In this document: positions 60,847 through 64,000 of the stretch, piece after piece
Position numbering within the stretch: the first letter of the stretch is position 1
Layout of the letters: each line of letters starts with the position of its first letter
NCBI RefSeq assembly: GCF_040436345.1
Contig: NC_133232.1
Span: 28,831,315 to 28,895,314 of the forward strand
Origin: Pagrus major
Lineage: Eukaryota > Chordata > Actinopteri > Spariformes > Sparidae
Length of the DNA: 64,000 nucleotides
Reading direction: 5' to 3'
Notes under the pieces: generated by a model
Told to the model about the DNA's origin: nothing
The model's input: only the letters and a program-made list of their open reading frames with translations
Databases searched by the model: none
Position numbers and translations under genes: made by a program

Positions 60847-61039
60847 GTTGTCTCGGTGTGACAGCTAGTTCAGCGCAGTAGTGGTGGACTGATCGATCCA
60901 AATATCTATACCAACGTTGGTATTGATCAATGTAATGAGATCGATACTTTAATTTCAGTCTCTCTCCTGTATGTGGCAGTTTCATCAAAGAGGCGACCTG
61001 GCTGTCTTTGTATGTGCCGCTGATTCAAGAACAGTATCC
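60847..61039 (-). promoter_or_regulatory. Upstream region of the Ig gene
   Basis: Includes the presumed leader of the Ig gene and a palindrome-rich stretch ('gtattgatcaatgtaatg', 'taccaacgttggtat') at about 60910-60950. No TATA box stands out. Promoter role is inferred from position only. Confidence 0.3.
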
Positions 61040-61650
61040 CATCCTATCCTGACAGTAGGCTCGTTCGAGATGAACTGTGCCTCGCCTTCCAGGTGCATTT
61101 CAGTTACATGGGACACCCCTTCGCACTACTTGCAAAGTGGGAAATCTCGCGACATTTCACGCCCCCTTTTGGTCGGAATGTATAGCGAGGATAGACCATG
61201 GATATCCGACTCGTCAAACAAAGATGGCTGCGCCCATAATTGATGTATTTTCTTTGTATTTGTACCAAGTTGGTCGTTTTAATGTCGATTTTAAATGCTC
61301 TTACACATTTGATTACATTGCTGCTTTAATCCGGTCACCAATTTATGCATTGCACGGTCTTGCTGTGCGTGCAATACAATGTAAAGTTTTGTTTTCGAGC
61401 TGGTTTGCTAAAGAGGCTAATGTAGCTAACAATAACAATAACAATGATTAGCCTGCTACTACCCTGATGGCGTCCATGTTTTTCCGACTCGTCGTGTAGC
61501 GAGACAAACGGGAACGCTATTTGTGCTACAAGCCAGGAAATTACGTCACGTTCTCGCGTAAGAGCAACTCGGGTGAGTGGTCTCCCATGTAACCGAAATG
61601 CAGGCGGCAGCAGCAGGGGACGGTGACAAAAAGCTGAAGTCAGTCTTTCA
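61040..61650. mobile_element. MITE with partial inverted ends
   Basis: The left block 'tgcatttcagttacatggga' (about 61092-61111) is inverted on the right as 'tctcccatgtaaccgaaatg' (about 61581-61600). The left flank 'cgttcgagatgaactgtgcc' is, from memory, the end of a common fish element. The arms align imperfectly outside this core. It lies between the Ig gene promoter and the piggyBac remnant. Confidence 0.5.
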
Positions 61651-61657
61651 GCCGCCT

Positions 61658-61849
61658 TTAAAGAACATACATTAAGTCACAGAAATATTCACATCCTGTT
61701 AGATCCATCTGTAGGCTACCTGTAGTTTGCAGAACACGTTCGGATAGCTATGGCTGAAGAAATTGCGTATGCACTGTCATTTATAAATCATACAATCCAT
61801 AAATTTAAGAAATTGAACTACTGAATTAACAGTCCAAACGTTCTCATAG
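61658..61849 (+). repeat. 192 bp direct repeat, left copy
   Basis: Starts at TTAAAGAACATACA and ends at 'gttctcatag', immediately before the piggyBac-like frame. It matches 63770-63961 with only about three differences. The word GCTATGGCTGAAGAAATTGC inside could be a start region. Confidence 0.9.
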
Positions 61850-62635
61850 GAGGAGACATCTTCTGCCCAAGATGAGGACACGTCCTCTCCTGAAGATGAG
61901 GGGACACCTTCCTCAGAGGATGACAGCAAAACCACGGATGAGGAGTACCAGCCAGTGCCTGATTCCTCTTCCTCAGGGGAAGAGGACGATACAGACACAG
62001 CGGTGGAGGCCGAGCAGCTGATGGCAGAGACAGAGGAGCTGGCGGGTGAGTGGATGTCTCGTCATAGGAAAATTATGTGGTTTCCCACTCCTGAAGAGAC
62101 CCTGCACTATAATCCAGTATCCACTGGTATCACCCCAGGGCCCACCCTGTATGCAGTTGCCCGCATCAGCAACCTGAGGTCTGCCTTTGACCTGTTTATA
62201 ACAGAGGAGATAATTCAGCTGCTGTGCACCCACACAAACATGCATGGGAGGCGAAGGTGTGAGGATTGGAGGGATGTGGATGAAGTGGAGATGAGAGCCT
62301 ACATTGGGATTCTGGTTCTGGCTGGCGTCTACCACTCAAGACACGAAGCAACACGTGGCATGTGGGATGCCAAGACAGGACGGGCCATGTTTCGTGCTAC
62401 GATGCCCCTCTACCGCTACACTCGGCCATGTCCCCCACGCTCAGCAGCTGCTGCTGCCATTGTTACCGGGATACAAGAGGGTGAATCAGAGTGTGACCCA
62501 GAACCTGCCAACAAATTAGGAGAAGGTGTGAACTGTGCACCCAAAGAGGAACAAGAACGGCAACCACTTCTCCAACTGTGGAAAGTGTGTCTGCAAGGAC
62601 ACTCTGCTGTGGTTTGCACATCCTGCTGCTCTTGA
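61850..62635 (+). pseudogene. piggyBac-like transposase with internal deletion
   Basis: An open frame of 261 codons without a good ATG near its start (the frame enters through a CATAG acceptor-like junction). An acidic Ser/Asp/Glu-rich N-terminus is followed by KIMWFPTPEETLHYNP, RSAFDLFITEEIIQLL, VEMRAYIGILVLAGVYHS and TRGMWDAKTGRAMFRATM, the N-terminal half of the DDE_Tnp_1_7 (piggyBac) domain. After about 62420 it jumps to a Cys-rich C-terminal tail, QGHSAVVCTSCCS, like the piggyBac zinc-binding end. The part holding the catalytic aspartates is gone, so it cannot transpose alone. The retained frame suggests a recent deletion. Confidence 0.85.
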
Positions 62636-62729
62636 GCATGCACACACACACTGAAACACACTGTTTAACTTCTCTCTCTCTGACACACAAACACGCACAT
62701 GCTGTTGTTGTTCTCTAAAAAAACAACAA

Positions 62730-63769
62730 ATGGGCATTTTTGGCCACTCACATGCAACATTGGAGTTTTGTCTTTTTTGTCACTGCTAAAAAGTAAAAAT
62801 GCAAAAAAATAATAATCTTTGTTACTGTTACTGACCTGCAATGATAGAAAAATATTGGGTTGCATCAATCATATGGTGAAAAAATGACAACTTTCCCCCT
62901 GGAAAGTTAGTGGTAATATATAAATATATAGTCTAACTGGTATTTAAAGGGTTAAAATTCTGGAATTGATTAACATTTTGGATTTCATGATCAGGACTGA
63001 TGCCAAATTAAAAAAATTAACCAGTGAAAGAAGCAAATATTTTCAGTATATAGTGTTTTGTAGAAGCAAACAGGAGGTGGCCATTTTTGGCCACGAACAA
63101 GCTGAGAGGGAGTTTTTTTGTTTTTCTGTCACTGCACAAAAAACTAATGAAGCATAAAAATCATTGTTACTGCTTATTGTTGACACACATTAAGCTGCAA
63201 TGATGGTTAAAGAATAAATCAGGTAGCATGTATTATTTGGTAAAAACAATGTGATTTTATGCTTTTCTCCCTTATAAATCATCAGCATTATGTGATCTAA
63301 CAGGCATTTAAAGGGTTCTTTATATATATATTCATTTTATAGCATTTTGGAAATGTAAACAGGAGGTGGCCATTTTTGGCCACGAAAAAGCTGAGGGGGA
63401 GTTTTATCTACTTTGCCTTCCCTGCACAAAAATAATAATGCATAATAATCAGTGTTGTTGTTAATCAGTTACATATCTCAGACTGTGTTATTGATAATAC
63501 AAGAAAAACCGGTAGCACTGAGAAGATAGGCAGTGGTCATTTTTGTGGTAGTTTTCCATTGTGCAAACTAATTGGCATTTGAGGGGTTAAAAAATTAAAA
63601 AGGAATGGATATGTTGTACTGGTGACAAGAACTGATATTGATTAAAAACTTTATGCAGTAAAAGCAGCAAAAAACACAAAAAATCTAAAAAATTACAGAC
63701 AATCTGTTGGTGGCCATTTTTGGCCACGAACAAGCTGAGAGGGTAGTGATTTTGAACAAGGCCAGAGGG
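62730..63769 (+). repeat. Tandem repeat array of about 290-345 bp units
   Basis: The word GGCCATTTTTGGCCACGAA recurs near 63078, 63366 and 63711, with a decayed copy near 62738. Each copy is followed by 'caagctgagaggg'-type and T-rich sequence. A second word, 'ggcatttaaagggttaa' or close, recurs near 62940, 63300 and 63570, and the array ends in 'ccagagggttaa'. Spacing is about 339, 288 and 346 bp. There is no coding potential. Confidence 0.8.
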
Positions 63770-63961
63770 TTAAAGAACATACAGGAAGTCACAGAAATAT
63801 TCACATCCTGTTAGATCCATCTGTAGGCTACCTGTAGTTTGCAGAACACGTTCGGATAGCTATGGCTGAAGAAATTGCGTATGCACTGTCATTTATAAAT
63901 CATACAATCCCTAAATTTAAGAAATTGAACTACTGAATTAACAGTCCAAACGTTCTCATAG
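63770..63961 (+). repeat. 192 bp direct repeat, right copy
   Basis: Second copy of 61658-61849. It begins at TTAA directly after the 3' end of the array. Beyond 63961 the sequence differs from the first copy ('ctatataggctacacatgg') up to the window edge. Confidence 0.9.
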
Positions 63962-64000
63962 CTATATAGGCTACACATGGGGAGGACAAGCAGCAAAGGT

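Noticed and set aside
1-64000. CRISPR arrays, operons, phage or plasmid features
   Set aside because: Spliced vertebrate genes fill the window. The regular repeats are microsatellites, an exon triplication and transposon arrays, not spacer-repeat arrays.

Overview
This window is vertebrate nuclear DNA, almost certainly from a ray-finned (teleost) fish. Genes are split into many short exons with GT-AG introns. The intergenic DNA is rich in CA, GT and GATA microsatellites and in interspersed repeats familiar from fish: L2/Rex-like and L1/Tx1-like LINE tails, TTAA-flanked MITEs, piggyBac and Kolobok-type elements. No prokaryotic features are present. Exons were built by hand from reading frames, splice sites, intron phase and remembered family motifs; no alignment or database search was run.

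Six conserved genes match human 11q12-q13 neighbours. From left to right they are: the 5' end of syntaxin-5 (stx5, minus, cut by the left edge, coding 52-1231); vegfb (minus, coding 10629-22548, eight exons, 260 aa); dnajc4 (minus, 26775-28625, six exons, 238 aa); nudt22 (plus, 32288-34733, six coding exons, 374 aa); an hnrnpul2-like gene (minus, 35160-39137, eleven exons, 638 aa); and a tmem179-family gene, probably tmem179b (minus, 43112-45990, four exons, 243 aa). For each of the five complete genes the intron phases chain without a break and the frame closes on a stop codon. dnajc4 and nudt22 are head to head around about 0.7 kb of promoter-like DNA. nudt22 and hnrnpul2 are tail to tail, and their 3' ends may overlap.

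The right third (about 46-64 kb) is accessory and repeat-rich. It holds a B7/butyrophilin-like Ig membrane-protein gene (minus, 49760-60846): signal peptide, V-type Ig, short linker, three nearly identical C-type Ig exons in 748-749 bp tandem units, transmembrane exon and a short tail. Its last exon also has an upstream/downstream duplicate at 47.8-48.5 kb, and two LINE remnants lie beside it. Its introns hold a 1.34 kb TTAA-flanked element with a THAP-like ORF (Kolobok signature) and a 1.27 kb element with about 165 bp inverted repeats. The window ends in a piggyBac-derived unit with most of the transposase core missing. A 3' tandem array of GGCCA/TGGCC-containing repeats follows it, and the start of a second head-to-tail copy is visible.

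The most interesting points are the fresh Ig-exon triplication, the VEGF-B C-terminus ending in Thr rather than Arg, the hnRNPUL2 C-terminus without an RGG/RY-rich tract, a (TG)n tract standing in for a polypyrimidine tract at an hnrnpul2 acceptor, and the recent tandem piggyBac-related unit. I saw no system that is clearly new to biology.
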